Source: Eubacterium sp. (GTDB lineage Bacteria; Bacillota; Clostridia; Lachnospirales; Lachnospiraceae). Taken from it: DNA of 64,000 bases. This document shows positions 18,022 to 26,892 of the stretch, piece after piece (the stretch's first letter is position 1; each line of letters begins with the position of its first letter). The stretch spans positions 56,399 through 120,398 of the forward strand of contig JAILOU010000051.1 of NCBI GenBank assembly GCA_024690665.1, given 5' to 3'. Below the pieces are notes generated by a model. That model was given only the letters and a program-made list of their open reading frames with translations, was not told the origin of the DNA and made no database searches. A program made the position numbers and the translations under genes.

Positions 18022-19227
18022 ATGGATGATATTAAGTTTTTAGTAGGAAATCAAGACAATTTCATACAGATGTGTGAAGAAGACGCCGGTATATTATATG
18101 AACCATATGATGAGCAGGTCATAAACTTTTTGCATGCGTTATCCAGAAAAATTATGAAAGATAATGAGGCAAAGCAGTATCCGGATGTGGTTTCGCTTGG
18201 CTTTTATCTTCGAAGTGCGAATCTGAATCGGTTAAAAGAAGAAGCTAAGATGAACGAGATACGGATGGGTCGAGGCATGATCTTTCACGTGGCACCGTCA
18301 AATGTACCGGTAAATGCCTTCTTTTCTCTGACTTTTGGGCTGCTTGCAGGTAATGTAAATGTACTTCGTGTACCAACCAAAGAATTTGGCCAGATAACCT
18401 GTGTGTGCCGTTTGATGCGGGAATTACTGGAACGCGAGTATTCTTTCCTTGCGTATAATGTGGCAGTTGTCTCGTATGAGCGAAATTCTTCCTGGAGCGC
18501 GTATCTGTCCGAGCATTGTTGCGGCAGAGTCATCTGGGGCGGGGATGAGACAATCGCATCCTTTGCGCCACTTAAGATGCACCCAAGAGCTGTGGAAATC
18601 CATTTTGCAGATCGTTATTCCTTTGCCGTACTTAGTGCAAAGGCAGTACTTGGTGCAGATGACAAGCAGACGCAATCGCTTGCGGAAGGATTCTATAACG
18701 ATACCTATCTGATGGATCAAAATGCGTGTTCTTCCCCACATCTAATCTGCTGGAAATCTGATTGTGATGCTATGGAAGACGCAAAAGACAAGTTTTGGAA
18801 TGCGGTATATGAGACTGCAAAAAAGTATGACCTGGCAGATATTAAATGCACCGGGAAATATACCACTCATACGGAAAATGTAATGCGTTATCCGCAGATT
18901 ACATCTGTGAAAAGATATGACAATCTGCTTTATGTATCACAGCTTAGTAAAGTTCCGGATTCGCTTGAACAGCTAAGGGGAAAGTTTGGAGATTTTTATG
19001 AAATCGAGATAGAAGACTTAGGAGAACTTGGCGAAGCTTTGACGCAAAGAACGCAGAGCTGTCTGTACTTTGGCCTGGAACCGCGTCAAATCTATCAGGA
19101 GCTTACTAGCCGGAAGAGGAAAGGGGTAGACCGTATTGTACCAATCGGAAAAGCCCTCGATATCACGGTTTATTGGGATGGATACGATATTATCAGGGAA
19201 CTATCAAGAATTATCACATTGGAGTAA
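18022..19227 (+). CDS. LuxC-like acyl-CoA reductase
   Basis: This 401-residue protein matches the LuxC acyl-CoA reductase family, NADPH-dependent enzymes that reduce an activated acyl group to an aldehyde. The segment MIFHVAPSNVPVNAFFSL near residues 86-103 is the family's cofactor-domain motif. Cys236 in DQNACSSPHL is the expected acyl-binding nucleophile. The ATG at 18022 begins one base after the LuxE stop; a TTG at 18007 in the same frame is less likely. With LuxE it forms a reductase pair. In a glycan cluster the aldehyde may feed an amination or aldol-type step on a sugar, but this is inference. Confidence 0.87.
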   Translation: MDDIKFLVGNQDNFIQMCEEDAGILYEPYDEQVINFLHALSRKIMKDNEAKQYPDVVSLGFYLRSANLNRLKEEAKMNEIRMGRGMIFHVAPSNVPVNAFFSLTFGLLAGNVNVLRVPTKEFGQITCVCRLMRELLEREYSFLAYNVAVVSYERNSSWSAYLSEHCCGRVIWGGDETIASFAPLKMHPRAVEIHFADRYSFAVLSAKAVLGADDKQTQSLAEGFYNDTYLMDQNACSSPHLICWKSDCDAMEDAKDKFWNAVYETAKKYDLADIKCTGKYTTHTENVMRYPQITSVKRYDNLLYVSQLSKVPDSLEQLRGKFGDFYEIEIEDLGELGEALTQRTQSCLYFGLEPRQIYQELTSRKRKGVDRIVPIGKALDITVYWDGYDIIRELSRIITLE

Positions 19228-19231
19228 AGAT

Positions 19232-20287
19232 ATGGATACAGCATTTTGGAAAGACAAGACGGTCCTTGTGACCGGTCATACAGGATTTAAAGGTTCGTGG
19301 CTTAGTATCTGGCTGATATCGATGGGAGCGAAGGTGATTGGTTATGCGCTCGATCCGCATACGCCGGATGACAACTTCGTGCTCGCGCATCTGGAAGAAA
19401 AGATGGTAGATATTCGCGGAGATATTAGGGATACGAAGAAGCTTAGGGAAACATTTGAAACCTACCGGCCTGAGGTGGTATTTCACCTGGCTGCGCAGCC
19501 ACTTGTTTTAACTTCGTATGAAAATCCGGTGGAGACATATGAGGTAAATGTCATGGGAACGCTTCATGTGCTCGAGTGTATTCGCTTTACTGATTCGGTG
19601 AAGCAGGCCGTTATGATTACGACGGATAAATGCTATGACAATAAGGAAACATTAAAAGGGTATGTGGAGACCGATCCATTTGGTGGATATGACCCTTATA
19701 GTTCCTCAAAAGCCTGTGATGAGATCTTAATCGCATCTTACCGCAATTCTTATTTTCCGATTGATGCATATGAAAAACATCACAAGGCAATTGCAAGTGT
19801 ACGAGCCGGTAATGTCATCGGCGGAGGTGACTGGGCCGCTTACAGAATCTTGCCGGATTGCATTAGGGCTATTGAAAGTGGTCAGCCGATTGAGATACGA
19901 AACAAAAATGCGGTGCGACCGTTTCAGCATGTTCTTGAGCCATTAAGTGGTTATCTGATGCTTGCTCAAAAGCTCGCACAAGATCCAAAGAAATATTCGG
20001 GTGGATGGAATTTTGGTCCTAAGGAAGAGGATATCTGGACTGTATGGGATATTGCAGGAGAAGTCATAAGGTGCTACGGAAAGGGAGAGCGCCTGGACTG
20101 CTCAAAGGCAGATGCACCTCATGAAGCCGGGAAGCTGACCTTAAATACGCAAAAAGCGATGACGCAGCTTGGCTGGTGTCCAAAATTAGATGTGAAGCAG
20201 GCCGTTCAATATACTACTGACTGGTATCGGCAAAGAAAAGAAAAGGATGTATATGAAATCTGCTTATCACAGATAGCGTCTTATTAA
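19232..20287 (+). CDS. rfbG: CDP-glucose 4,6-dehydratase
   Basis: This 351-residue short-chain dehydrogenase-type enzyme converts CDP-glucose to CDP-4-keto-6-deoxyglucose, the entry point to CDP-linked deoxy and branched sugars. The NAD loop is GHTGFKG at residues 15-21. The sequence TTDKCYDNKE and the catalytic Tyr156/Lys160 in YDPYSSSK are characteristic of RfbG. I take the ATG at 19232, just after the luxC stop, instead of the open frame that begins at 19136. The CDP-glucose-forming RfbF and the next enzyme RfbH are not in the window and may lie upstream. This is the last gene before a promoter-bearing gap. Confidence 0.9.
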   Translation: MDTAFWKDKTVLVTGHTGFKGSWLSIWLISMGAKVIGYALDPHTPDDNFVLAHLEEKMVDIRGDIRDTKKLRETFETYRPEVVFHLAAQPLVLTSYENPVETYEVNVMGTLHVLECIRFTDSVKQAVMITTDKCYDNKETLKGYVETDPFGGYDPYSSSKACDEILIASYRNSYFPIDAYEKHHKAIASVRAGNVIGGGDWAAYRILPDCIRAIESGQPIEIRNKNAVRPFQHVLEPLSGYLMLAQKLAQDPKKYSGGWNFGPKEEDIWTVWDIAGEVIRCYGKGERLDCSKADAPHEAGKLTLNTQKAMTQLGWCPKLDVKQAVQYTTDWYRQRKEKDVYEICLSQIASY

Positions 20288-20299
20288 AAAATTCTAAAA

Positions 20300-20354
20300 T
20301 ATACCCCGGTTTGGTACTTACGACTTGTTAGTCATTGCTAAACTGGGGTATAAT
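20300..20354 (+). promoter_or_regulatory. Promoter with overlapping dyad upstream of the RND gene
   Basis: A -35 TTGTTA (20325-20330) and -10 TATAAT (20349-20354) are 18 bases apart. The -10 sits in the right arm of an imperfect inverted repeat, ATACCCCGGTTT paired with AAACTGGGGTAT (20300-20351). Inside it, GACT-TGTT-AGTC forms a second small dyad over the -35. Such a layout could be a repressor operator, or the outer hairpin could end transcription of the glycan operon. No T tract follows directly, so I favour an operator. Confidence 0.5.
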
Positions 20355-20406
20355 TAGTAGATACCATTTAGGATAACTAGTCGATGAGTTTGGAGAGGAT
20401 AAGATT

Positions 20407-23400
20407 ATGACAAAGATATTTGTAAGAAAACCGTTTTTGGTATTGGTAACGGTCGTCATTGTTTTGGTAATAGGAGCAGTATCTTTGAGGAAGTTGCAAA
20501 CAGACCTTCTTCCGCAGATGGAACTGCCTTATATTATGGTCATTGTAACAGAGCCCGGAGCTTCGCCGGATGAAGTGGAAGCAGACGTGGTGGAGCCGCT
20601 GGAAAGTTCGCTTGGAACGGTCAGCGGCGTTGAGAATGTATTAAGTACGTCGTCGAATAATTACGGTCTTGTGACGTTGGAATTCGGCAGTGATACCGAT
20701 ATGAACTCGGCTTTAGTCAGAGTATCACAGGCTGTTGATACGATTGAATTCCCGGAGGAATGTGGCACACCAAACCTCATGGAAATCGGTATGGATATGA
20801 TGGCTTCTATGTATGCCAATGTGAACTATGAAGGCATGGAACTTAGTGAGCTTACGAACTTTACCAATGAGATCGTGAAACCATATCTGGAAAAGCAAGA
20901 AGGCGTGGCATCGATTGCGACAGCCGGTGGTATAGAGACAACGGTTGAGGTGCGTTTAGATGAGGACAAGATTAAGGATGTCAATAAGAGAATTCTTGCG
21001 CATACCAATGAGGAACTTTCTGACGCACAAGAAGAGATTGATGACGGAAAGTCAAAGCTTTCCGATGCCAAGTCTGAACTTAAGAAGAAACAAGAGGAGT
21101 TGTCCGATTCAGAGTCGGATACTTATGAAAAGATTGCAGACGGACAGGTGGCGCTATCAAGTGCACAGGCAACGAAGGCTGCTTATCAGGCGAATCTGAC
21201 TGCGTTAAAAGCCAACCAAAGCGCTCTAAAAGGAGAAAAGCAGGCATACGAGGACGCGAAGATTGAAGAGACCTATGAGAGCCTTGATGCGATGTTTGAG
21301 ACATTTGAAACGCAGCTTGGCGCAGTAGCGGATGCAGCAGGAATTGAGATTCCGTCTTCTGTGGAAGATGCAGTCAATGATACCGAGAAATTTACCAAGT
21401 TTAAGACCTGGCTGACAAGCATCGGTTATGGCGATCAGGTCAAGGACATTACGGTCAGCTCGCTGAAGCAGGTTTATAACGTGGTAAAGGTTCGTATTCC
21501 GCAGATTGATACGGAGCTTGCGAATCTAAAAATCGAGATACAGGCCGCAAAGGCCATGATTAAGGCTTTAAATAAGCAGATTAAGAATCTTGATGAGACG
21601 CAGTCGGAGACGATTGCCGGTGGATACTCAGCAGCATCCGGATTTGGCTCTGGCTCTGCGCAGCTGGCCAATGCCTTGTCAGATTTAGAAAGCTCTGAGC
21701 AGAGCCTTGAGGATGCACAAGATCAGCTCGATGACTCCATGGAAGCGGCGATTGAAAATTCTAACTTAGATGCGCTTCTCGATCTTGAGACTTTGTCGAA
21801 TCTGATTACGGCGCAGAACTTCTCTATGCCGGCAGGCTATATATCCGATGAGGACGATACGCAGTGGCTGGTGCAGGTCGGCGATGAATATGAGACGCCG
21901 GAGGATCTGCAAGAGATGGTGCTGACGAAGATTAAAGGTGTCGGCACGATTAAGATGTCAGATGTGGCGGCGGTCACCGTGGTGGAGACCGGCGATGAAA
22001 GTTATACCAAGGTCAATGGAGAAGATGCCCTGATGCTGATGGCATACAAGACCAGCACGGCATCGACAACCACCGTGACCAACCAGCTCTTGGACAGCTT
22101 TGATAAACTTGAGCAGGACTATGACGGATTGTCCTTTACCGTTATGATGAATCAGGGGGATTATATTAACACGATTGTAAAGAGCGTGCTTAGCAGTATC
22201 TTGCTTGGTGCAATCCTGGCGGTTGTGGTACTGGTGTTATTCTTAAAAGACGTAAGACCAACGCTTGTGGTTGCATTCTCCATTCCGTTTAGTGTGCTTT
22301 TTGCGCTGATTGTTATGTACTTTACGAATCTGACACTGAACGTTATGACGCTGGCGGGACTGTGTATCGGTATCGGTATGCTGGTCGATAACTCCGTTGT
22401 GGTTATGGAAAATGTCTATCGTCTAAGGGGGCAGGGTTACCCATCTCCGAAGGCGGCTGTCTATGGAACGAAGCAGGTAGCAGGTTCGATTATCGCGTCG
22501 ACCATTACGACGATCTGCGTGTTCTTGCCGATGGTATTTACAACGGGATATATATCAGACCTTTTGATGCCATTTGCATTTACGATTTCTTATGCACTGA
22601 TTGCGTCGCTTCTTGTATCGGTAACGATTGTACCGGCTATGGGAACGGTTCTTCTTAGAAAGCCAAGGGATATTAAGCATCCGCTGCTGGATCGAATTCA
22701 GGACGCCTATGGAAAGGCACTTTCATTTTGTCTTCGTAAGAAGGTGGTACCGCTTGCTATCGCGATTGTACTGTTTGTACTTTGTGGTTCGAGGGTAGCA
22801 AGTACCGGCCTTTCTATGCTGGATGATATGGAGAGCAACCAGATTACGGGAAGTATGACGATGAAAGAAGATACTTCGGATGAAGATGCCATAGCGCTGG
22901 CAGATCAGGCGAGTGAATTAATCTTGCAGGTCGATGGCGTCGATAAGGTCAGTGTCTTAGATGGCAGTGCCCAGTCTGATTCCATGGTTGCAGGAGCAGC
23001 TGCAGAGGCGGATTATTCATCCTTTGTATTTTATGTGATTACCGATGAAGGAATCACGAAGACAAAAGAATACCGAAAGATTCTTAAGGATATTCGAACT
23101 AAGGTAGCAGATCTTGACTGCGAAGAATTTACTGTGGAATCCTCTGCCATGGGAAGTGCCTCTTCTTTGATGTCAAGTGGCGTAGAGGTGAAAATCTATG
23201 GAGATGAGCAAGAGCAGCTGATTGCTATCAGTGAAGATGTCATGAAGATAATGGCGGATGTTAACGGACTTGAAGAAATCGATAATGGAGTTGCAGAAGA
23301 TGACAAAGAGATTCATCTGACGATTAATAAAGATAAAGCGGCCAAGAAGGGATTGACGGTTGCAACCATCTACCAGCAGATTGCAGAAGCAATCACGACC

Positions 23401-24369
23401 GAACAGGATTCGATTACCATGGATATCGATGATACGGATGTAGATGTGAAAATCATTGATGAGAGCGATGAGCTCACATATGAGAATCTGCTTGACTGTG
23501 AGATTACGGCGACGGTAACGAATACCGACGGAACAACAGAAGAAAAGACCTATAAGTTGTCGGATTTTGCAACGACTAAAGAAGGGTATGCAATGTCTTC
23601 GATTAACCGCGATAATCAGGAAAAATATCTGTCGGTTACGGCCTCCGTTTCGGATGATTATAATGCGACAAGGCTTTCGGAAAAAGTGGAGAGTCTGCTT
23701 GCTTCCTATGATACACCGGATGGATATAAGATTGAGATGGCAGGTGAGATGGAAGAGGTAATGGACATGGTAAGACAGCTTGTCTATGCGATTGCACTTG
23801 GATTCTTACTGATCTATCTTGTTATGGTTGCGCAGTTCCAGAGCCTGATGTCACCGTTTATTGTAATCTTCACGGTGCCGCTTGCATTTACCGGTGGTAT
23901 GATTGGGCTGATTATCTTTGGCATGAATATTACGGCGATGTCTCTGATGGGATTTATGATCTTGATGGGAACCGTCGTTAACAATGGTATTGTATTCGTG
24001 GATTACGCGAACAGGCTTCGTGGTAACGGAGTTGAGAAAAGGCAGGCGCTTGTCATTACCGGTAAGGTGCGTATGCGTCCGATTATCATGACAGCGCTTA
24101 CGACCATTCTCTCCCTTAGCGTAATGGTATTTTCACAAGATGCCGGTAATGCGATGCAAAAGGGTATGGCCATCGTGGTATGCTTTGGTCTGTTATATGG
24201 AACGCTGATGACATTATTTATTGTGCCGGTATTGTATGATATCTTCTATCGCAGACCACCTCGTTATGTGGATGTGAAGATGGACCTTAATGAAATCGAG
24301 GATGAGACGGCGCAGGTTGTAGCAGAATACGGTATTGATGCGACACGTGGGGAGACGGGTAATCAATAA
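20407..24369 (+). CDS. RND-family efflux permease with long coiled-coil insertion
   Basis: This 1320-residue protein is an HAE1/SwrC-type resistance-nodulation-division exporter driven by ion flow. It has the N-terminal TM helix, porter motif PDEVEADVVEPLE, paired transmembrane blocks (for example GLCIGIGMLVDNSVVVMENV with the acidic proton-relay residues) and a second half ending in MGTVVNNGIVFVDYANRLRG. It is about 270 residues longer than the usual ~1050. The excess is a charged, helical, Gln/Ser-rich insertion at about residues 205-465, just before the LITAQNFSMPAGYI porter segment. No membrane-fusion protein gene lies alongside. It has its own promoter and is followed closely by a CDF-like gene. 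Confidence 0.9.
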   Translation: MTKIFVRKPFLVLVTVVIVLVIGAVSLRKLQTDLLPQMELPYIMVIVTEPGASPDEVEADVVEPLESSLGTVSGVENVLSTSSNNYGLVTLEFGSDTDMNSALVRVSQAVDTIEFPEECGTPNLMEIGMDMMASMYANVNYEGMELSELTNFTNEIVKPYLEKQEGVASIATAGGIETTVEVRLDEDKIKDVNKRILAHTNEELSDAQEEIDDGKSKLSDAKSELKKKQEELSDSESDTYEKIADGQVALSSAQATKAAYQANLTALKANQSALKGEKQAYEDAKIEETYESLDAMFETFETQLGAVADAAGIEIPSSVEDAVNDTEKFTKFKTWLTSIGYGDQVKDITVSSLKQVYNVVKVRIPQIDTELANLKIEIQAAKAMIKALNKQIKNLDETQSETIAGGYSAASGFGSGSAQLANALSDLESSEQSLEDAQDQLDDSMEAAIENSNLDALLDLETLSNLITAQNFSMPAGYISDEDDTQWLVQVGDEYETPEDLQEMVLTKIKGVGTIKMSDVAAVTVVETGDESYTKVNGEDALMLMAYKTSTASTTTVTNQLLDSFDKLEQDYDGLSFTVMMNQGDYINTIVKSVLSSILLGAILAVVVLVLFLKDVRPTLVVAFSIPFSVLFALIVMYFTNLTLNVMTLAGLCIGIGMLVDNSVVVMENVYRLRGQGYPSPKAAVYGTKQVAGSIIASTITTICVFLPMVFTTGYISDLLMPFAFTISYALIASLLVSVTIVPAMGTVLLRKPRDIKHPLLDRIQDAYGKALSFCLRKKVVPLAIAIVLFVLCGSRVASTGLSMLDDMESNQITGSMTMKEDTSDEDAIALADQASELILQVDGVDKVSVLDGSAQSDSMVAGAAAEADYSSFVFYVITDEGITKTKEYRKILKDIRTKVADLDCEEFTVESSAMGSASSLMSSGVEVKIYGDEQEQLIAISEDVMKIMADVNGLEEIDNGVAEDDKEIHLTINKDKAAKKGLTVATIYQQIAEAITTEQDSITMDIDDTDVDVKIIDESDELTYENLLDCEITATVTNTDGTTEEKTYKLSDFATTKEGYAMSSINRDNQEKYLSVTASVSDDYNATRLSEKVESLLASYDTPDGYKIEMAGEMEEVMDMVRQLVYAIALGFLLIYLVMVAQFQSLMSPFIVIFTVPLAFTGGMIGLIIFGMNITAMSLMGFMILMGTVVNNGIVFVDYANRLRGNGVEKRQALVITGKVRMRPIIMTALTTILSLSVMVFSQDAGNAMQKGMAIVVCFGLLYGTLMTLFIVPVLYDIFYRRPPRYVDVKMDLNEIEDETAQVVAEYGIDATRGETGNQ

Positions 24370-24379
24370 GGAGCTAATC

Positions 24380-25504
24380 ATGGATAACCGAAAAAATATT
24401 GTAATAAAAGCAAGTGTATTTAACATATTGGCAACTGCCATCATGGCTTCGGCGAAAGTGGTGGCAGGAGTTTTGTCATCTTCTTCTGCGATGATAATGG
24501 ATGCCGTCAGTTATTATTCGGACGTTCTTGTTGCGCTTGTGGTTTTGGTCGGCGTTGTGCTGGCTCATAAGGAAGCTGATCAAAAGCATCCGTTTGGATA
24601 TGGAAGAATTGAATACATCTCGACGATGTTAATTGCCTTGTTTTTGTTATACACAGGAGTGCAGTCTCTTGTCGGAGCAATGCAGGGACTGATAGCCTGG
24701 ATGAAAGCGCCACTTGATTATGACCCAAGTTATTCGGCGGCTTCTATCTTTATATTGGTGTTAACGCTGGTAATTAAATATGCAATCGGTTTGTATCTAA
24801 AGAAAAAAGGAACCCAGATAAAGTCGGATGGTCTTATGGCTGCTGCAGGAAGCGCGATTAAGAAGGCGCAATTTTCATTTGCAACACTGGCCATTGCACT
24901 GTTATTTATTCTGACCGGTTTTAGCGCAGATAAGATTTTGTCGGTAGTGATTGCCATCTTTGTATTAAAGGCGGGAATTATGTTGCTTCTTAAGACCGTT
25001 GGTAATATTCTGGGCAAGAGAATTGCACCGGAACTTTCCTCACAGGTAAAGCAGGCCATTGCATCGATGGAGGGGGTCAATGGAGCGTACGATTTGATTC
25101 TACATAATTATGGCCCGGATAATTACCAGGGTTCTGTTCACATCGAGGTGGACGATTCGATGACGTTGCCACAGCTTGACACTTTGCAGCGTAAGATAGT
25201 GCATAAGATTTATACGGAATACGGTATTATTCTGACCGGAATCGGAATCTATGCTTCAAATTCAAGTCAGCAGGAGGTTTTGGATGAACTTGCGAAGATT
25301 AGAACTTTGGCAGGTGAGTACGAGGCCATGGCGGTGCATGGATTTTATATGAATTCACAGGATAAAGAGATGTCATTTGACGTCGTATATAGTTTTGAAC
25401 ATCGAGAAAGAAAGAAGCGATTCGAAGAACTGAAAATAGAAATTAAAAGCCGTTATCCGGAGTATGAAATTACGATGGGGATGGACTTAAATTATTCAGA
25501 TTAA
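24380..25504 (+). CDS. Cation diffusion facilitator-like membrane protein, TM5 metal site altered
   Basis: This 374-residue protein has the CDF layout: about six membrane helices, the conserved HPFGYGRIEYIS segment at residues 70-81, and a cytoplasmic C-terminal domain. CDF proteins normally export Zn, Mn or Fe in exchange for protons. The TM2 acidic residue Asp48 is kept. In TM5, where related proteins carry DxxxD or HxxxD, this sequence reads S158-A-I-K-K162, so both ligands appear lost. It may have a different substrate or a regulatory role. AAGGAG precedes the ATG at 24380; an upstream ATG at 24335 overlaps the RND gene and is rejected. Only ten bases separate it from the RND gene. Confidence 0.82.
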   Translation: MDNRKNIVIKASVFNILATAIMASAKVVAGVLSSSSAMIMDAVSYYSDVLVALVVLVGVVLAHKEADQKHPFGYGRIEYISTMLIALFLLYTGVQSLVGAMQGLIAWMKAPLDYDPSYSAASIFILVLTLVIKYAIGLYLKKKGTQIKSDGLMAAAGSAIKKAQFSFATLAIALLFILTGFSADKILSVVIAIFVLKAGIMLLLKTVGNILGKRIAPELSSQVKQAIASMEGVNGAYDLILHNYGPDNYQGSVHIEVDDSMTLPQLDTLQRKIVHKIYTEYGIILTGIGIYASNSSQQEVLDELAKIRTLAGEYEAMAVHGFYMNSQDKEMSFDVVYSFEHRERKKRFEELKIEIKSRYPEYEITMGMDLNYSD

Positions 25505-25629
25505 CAATAGAATACGGCAAAATTTCGATATAATTTCGTCGATATTCCCATTAGATTTTTTCCTTTAAAATTTTGTAAAATAGTAGAAGTTGCTTGAAAA
25601 CAGATATGAGAATTTGGAGGATAAAAATT

Positions 25630-26130
25630 ATGGGAGACGCTAGATTACCGCGTTCCGGAAAGGAAGGCTTCGCATACGGAAGCATTATATGTGCGCTTAC
25701 CGTATTGGTGATGCTGGTTTTGAATCTCGGAATGACATTTGGATCATTAGATGCAAGTACATGGGCAAGTATCGGGAAGGCTTACATTCCGGTATGGATT
25801 GTGGCAATGCTTTTGGAGACTTTTGTAGTTGGCAGGTTTGCGAACTTTATGGTTGGTAAGTTTTCTGAGCCGTCTGATGGATTTAACGCTAAGATTTTAT
25901 TTAATATTTTATTTGTAGTACTTGGAATGTCTGGAATTATGACATTTTTAGGACCGGTTTTATTTATGAATCCGGTTAAGGGTGCGATTATGGAGTGGCC
26001 ACTTCACTGGCCTAGAAACTTCTGCGTTGCAATGTGGTGTGAGCTGCTGTTTGCACAGCCGATTGCACGACAGGTGATGAAACGATGGCATAACTATCAG
26101 GATAGTAAGCTTACGGCGCAGGAGGATTAA
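25630..26130 (+). CDS. DUF2798-like integral membrane protein
   Basis: This 166-residue protein has about four hydrophobic helices (GSIICALTVLVMLVLNLGM, YIPVWIVAMLLETFVV, ILFNILFVVLGMSGIMTFL and a C-terminal one), like the DUF2798 family of small membrane proteins of unknown function. The ATG at 25630 follows TTGGAGG; the frame opens further upstream at 25594 without a good site. It precedes a nucleotide-kinase-like gene by three bases and the two probably form one transcript. No catalytic residues can be assigned. Confidence 0.6.
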   Translation: MGDARLPRSGKEGFAYGSIICALTVLVMLVLNLGMTFGSLDASTWASIGKAYIPVWIVAMLLETFVVGRFANFMVGKFSEPSDGFNAKILFNILFVVLGMSGIMTFLGPVLFMNPVKGAIMEWPLHWPRNFCVAMWCELLFAQPIARQVMKRWHNYQDSKLTAQED

Positions 26131-26133
26131 ACG

Positions 26134-26730
26134 ATGAAAAAAGATAATCTTGTCATTAATATTGGAAGACAAAAGGGTAGCGGTGGTCATTATGTTGCTG
26201 AGATGCTTGCTGAGAAGCTTGGGATTCCTTGCTACGATGAGGCGGCGCTGATTAAAGAAACAGCGAAACGTTCAGGGGAGGATGAGACAGCAGTTACAAA
26301 GCAGGATGAAAAAAGGCCGATGCATCCATTTTACTTTGCGGGACAGTCAGTTCCTGCTGAGATTTTTAACCGGCAGTCGAAACTGATTCGTGAACTTGCG
26401 GCGCAAAGCGACTGTGTAATTGTCGGTCACTGTTCAGACTATGTAGTGAAGGATTTTGATAATATCATCAATGTATTTATTACGGCGCCGCTTGGAGATC
26501 GTATCGCCAGAGTGGCACGTAGGGAGGATATCTCGATTTCAAAAGCAGAAAAACTGATCAAAGATGTCGATCACGAAAGAGCCGGTTACTATCAGTTTTA
26601 CACGCAGCAGCGCTGGGCTGATTGCCAGAACTTTCATCTGTGCGTTGACACTTCACAGCTTGGGCTAAAAGACAGTGCAGAGCTGATTTATCATTTTGTG
26701 AAAAACAGAAAAAAAGATGTAGAAATATAA
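26134..26730 (+). CDS. Cytidylate kinase-like family protein
   Basis: This 198-residue protein resembles the cytidylate-kinase-like (AAA_26/Cytidylate_kin2) family common in gut Firmicutes. It opens with INIGRQKGSGGHYVAEMLAE, a modified P-loop (GRQKGSGG), then LGIPCYDEAALIKETAKRSG as in CMP kinases. The C-terminal half carries ARVARREDISISKAEKLI, like the lid. It would be a cytoplasmic nucleotide or small-molecule kinase, but the true substrate of this family is not established. It is co-transcribed with the upstream DUF2798-like gene and ends at a strong terminator. Confidence 0.8.
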   Translation: MKKDNLVINIGRQKGSGGHYVAEMLAEKLGIPCYDEAALIKETAKRSGEDETAVTKQDEKRPMHPFYFAGQSVPAEIFNRQSKLIRELAAQSDCVIVGHCSDYVVKDFDNIINVFITAPLGDRIARVARREDISISKAEKLIKDVDHERAGYYQFYTQQRWADCQNFHLCVDTSQLGLKDSAELIYHFVKNRKKDVEI

Positions 26731-26734
26731 AGGT

Positions 26735-26779
26735 AAAGGTCATTGACATCACAGAATATGTCAGTGGCCTTCTTTTTTT
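26735..26779 (+). terminator. Rho-independent terminator after the kinase-like gene
   Basis: A long stem pairs AAAGGTCATTGACAT with ATGTCAGTGGCCTT across a loop of about seven bases. It is followed by seven T residues and lies four bases past the stop codon. Confidence 0.88.
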
Positions 26780-26801
26780 GCAGTTACTAAAATGAAATCT
26801 C

Positions 26802-26830
26802 TTGATGAATTGTCTTTCAAGCATTAAAAT
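26802..26830 (+). promoter_or_regulatory. Likely housekeeping promoter for fhs
   Basis: TTGATG (26802-26807) and TAAAAT (26825-26830) are 17 bases apart, about 60 bases before the fhs start and after the preceding terminator. Confidence 0.55.
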
Positions 26831-26892
26831 AGACGCGTAGGAAAATTTTATTTTGAGAAAACTATGCAAAACAAAAAAGGAGACAAAGTATA

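Noticed and set aside
15563..19227. Bioluminescence (lux) operon
   Set aside because: LuxE- and LuxC-like genes are present, but luciferase and LuxD genes are not, and the context is glycan synthesis.
19136..19231. Upstream extension of the CDP-glucose dehydratase frame
   Set aside because: It overlaps the LuxC-like gene, and the family N-terminus begins at 19232.
1..20287. RiPP biosynthesis cluster, from the three radical SAM genes
   Set aside because: No short precursor peptide, peptidase or exporter was found; glycosyltransferases and sugar enzymes dominate.
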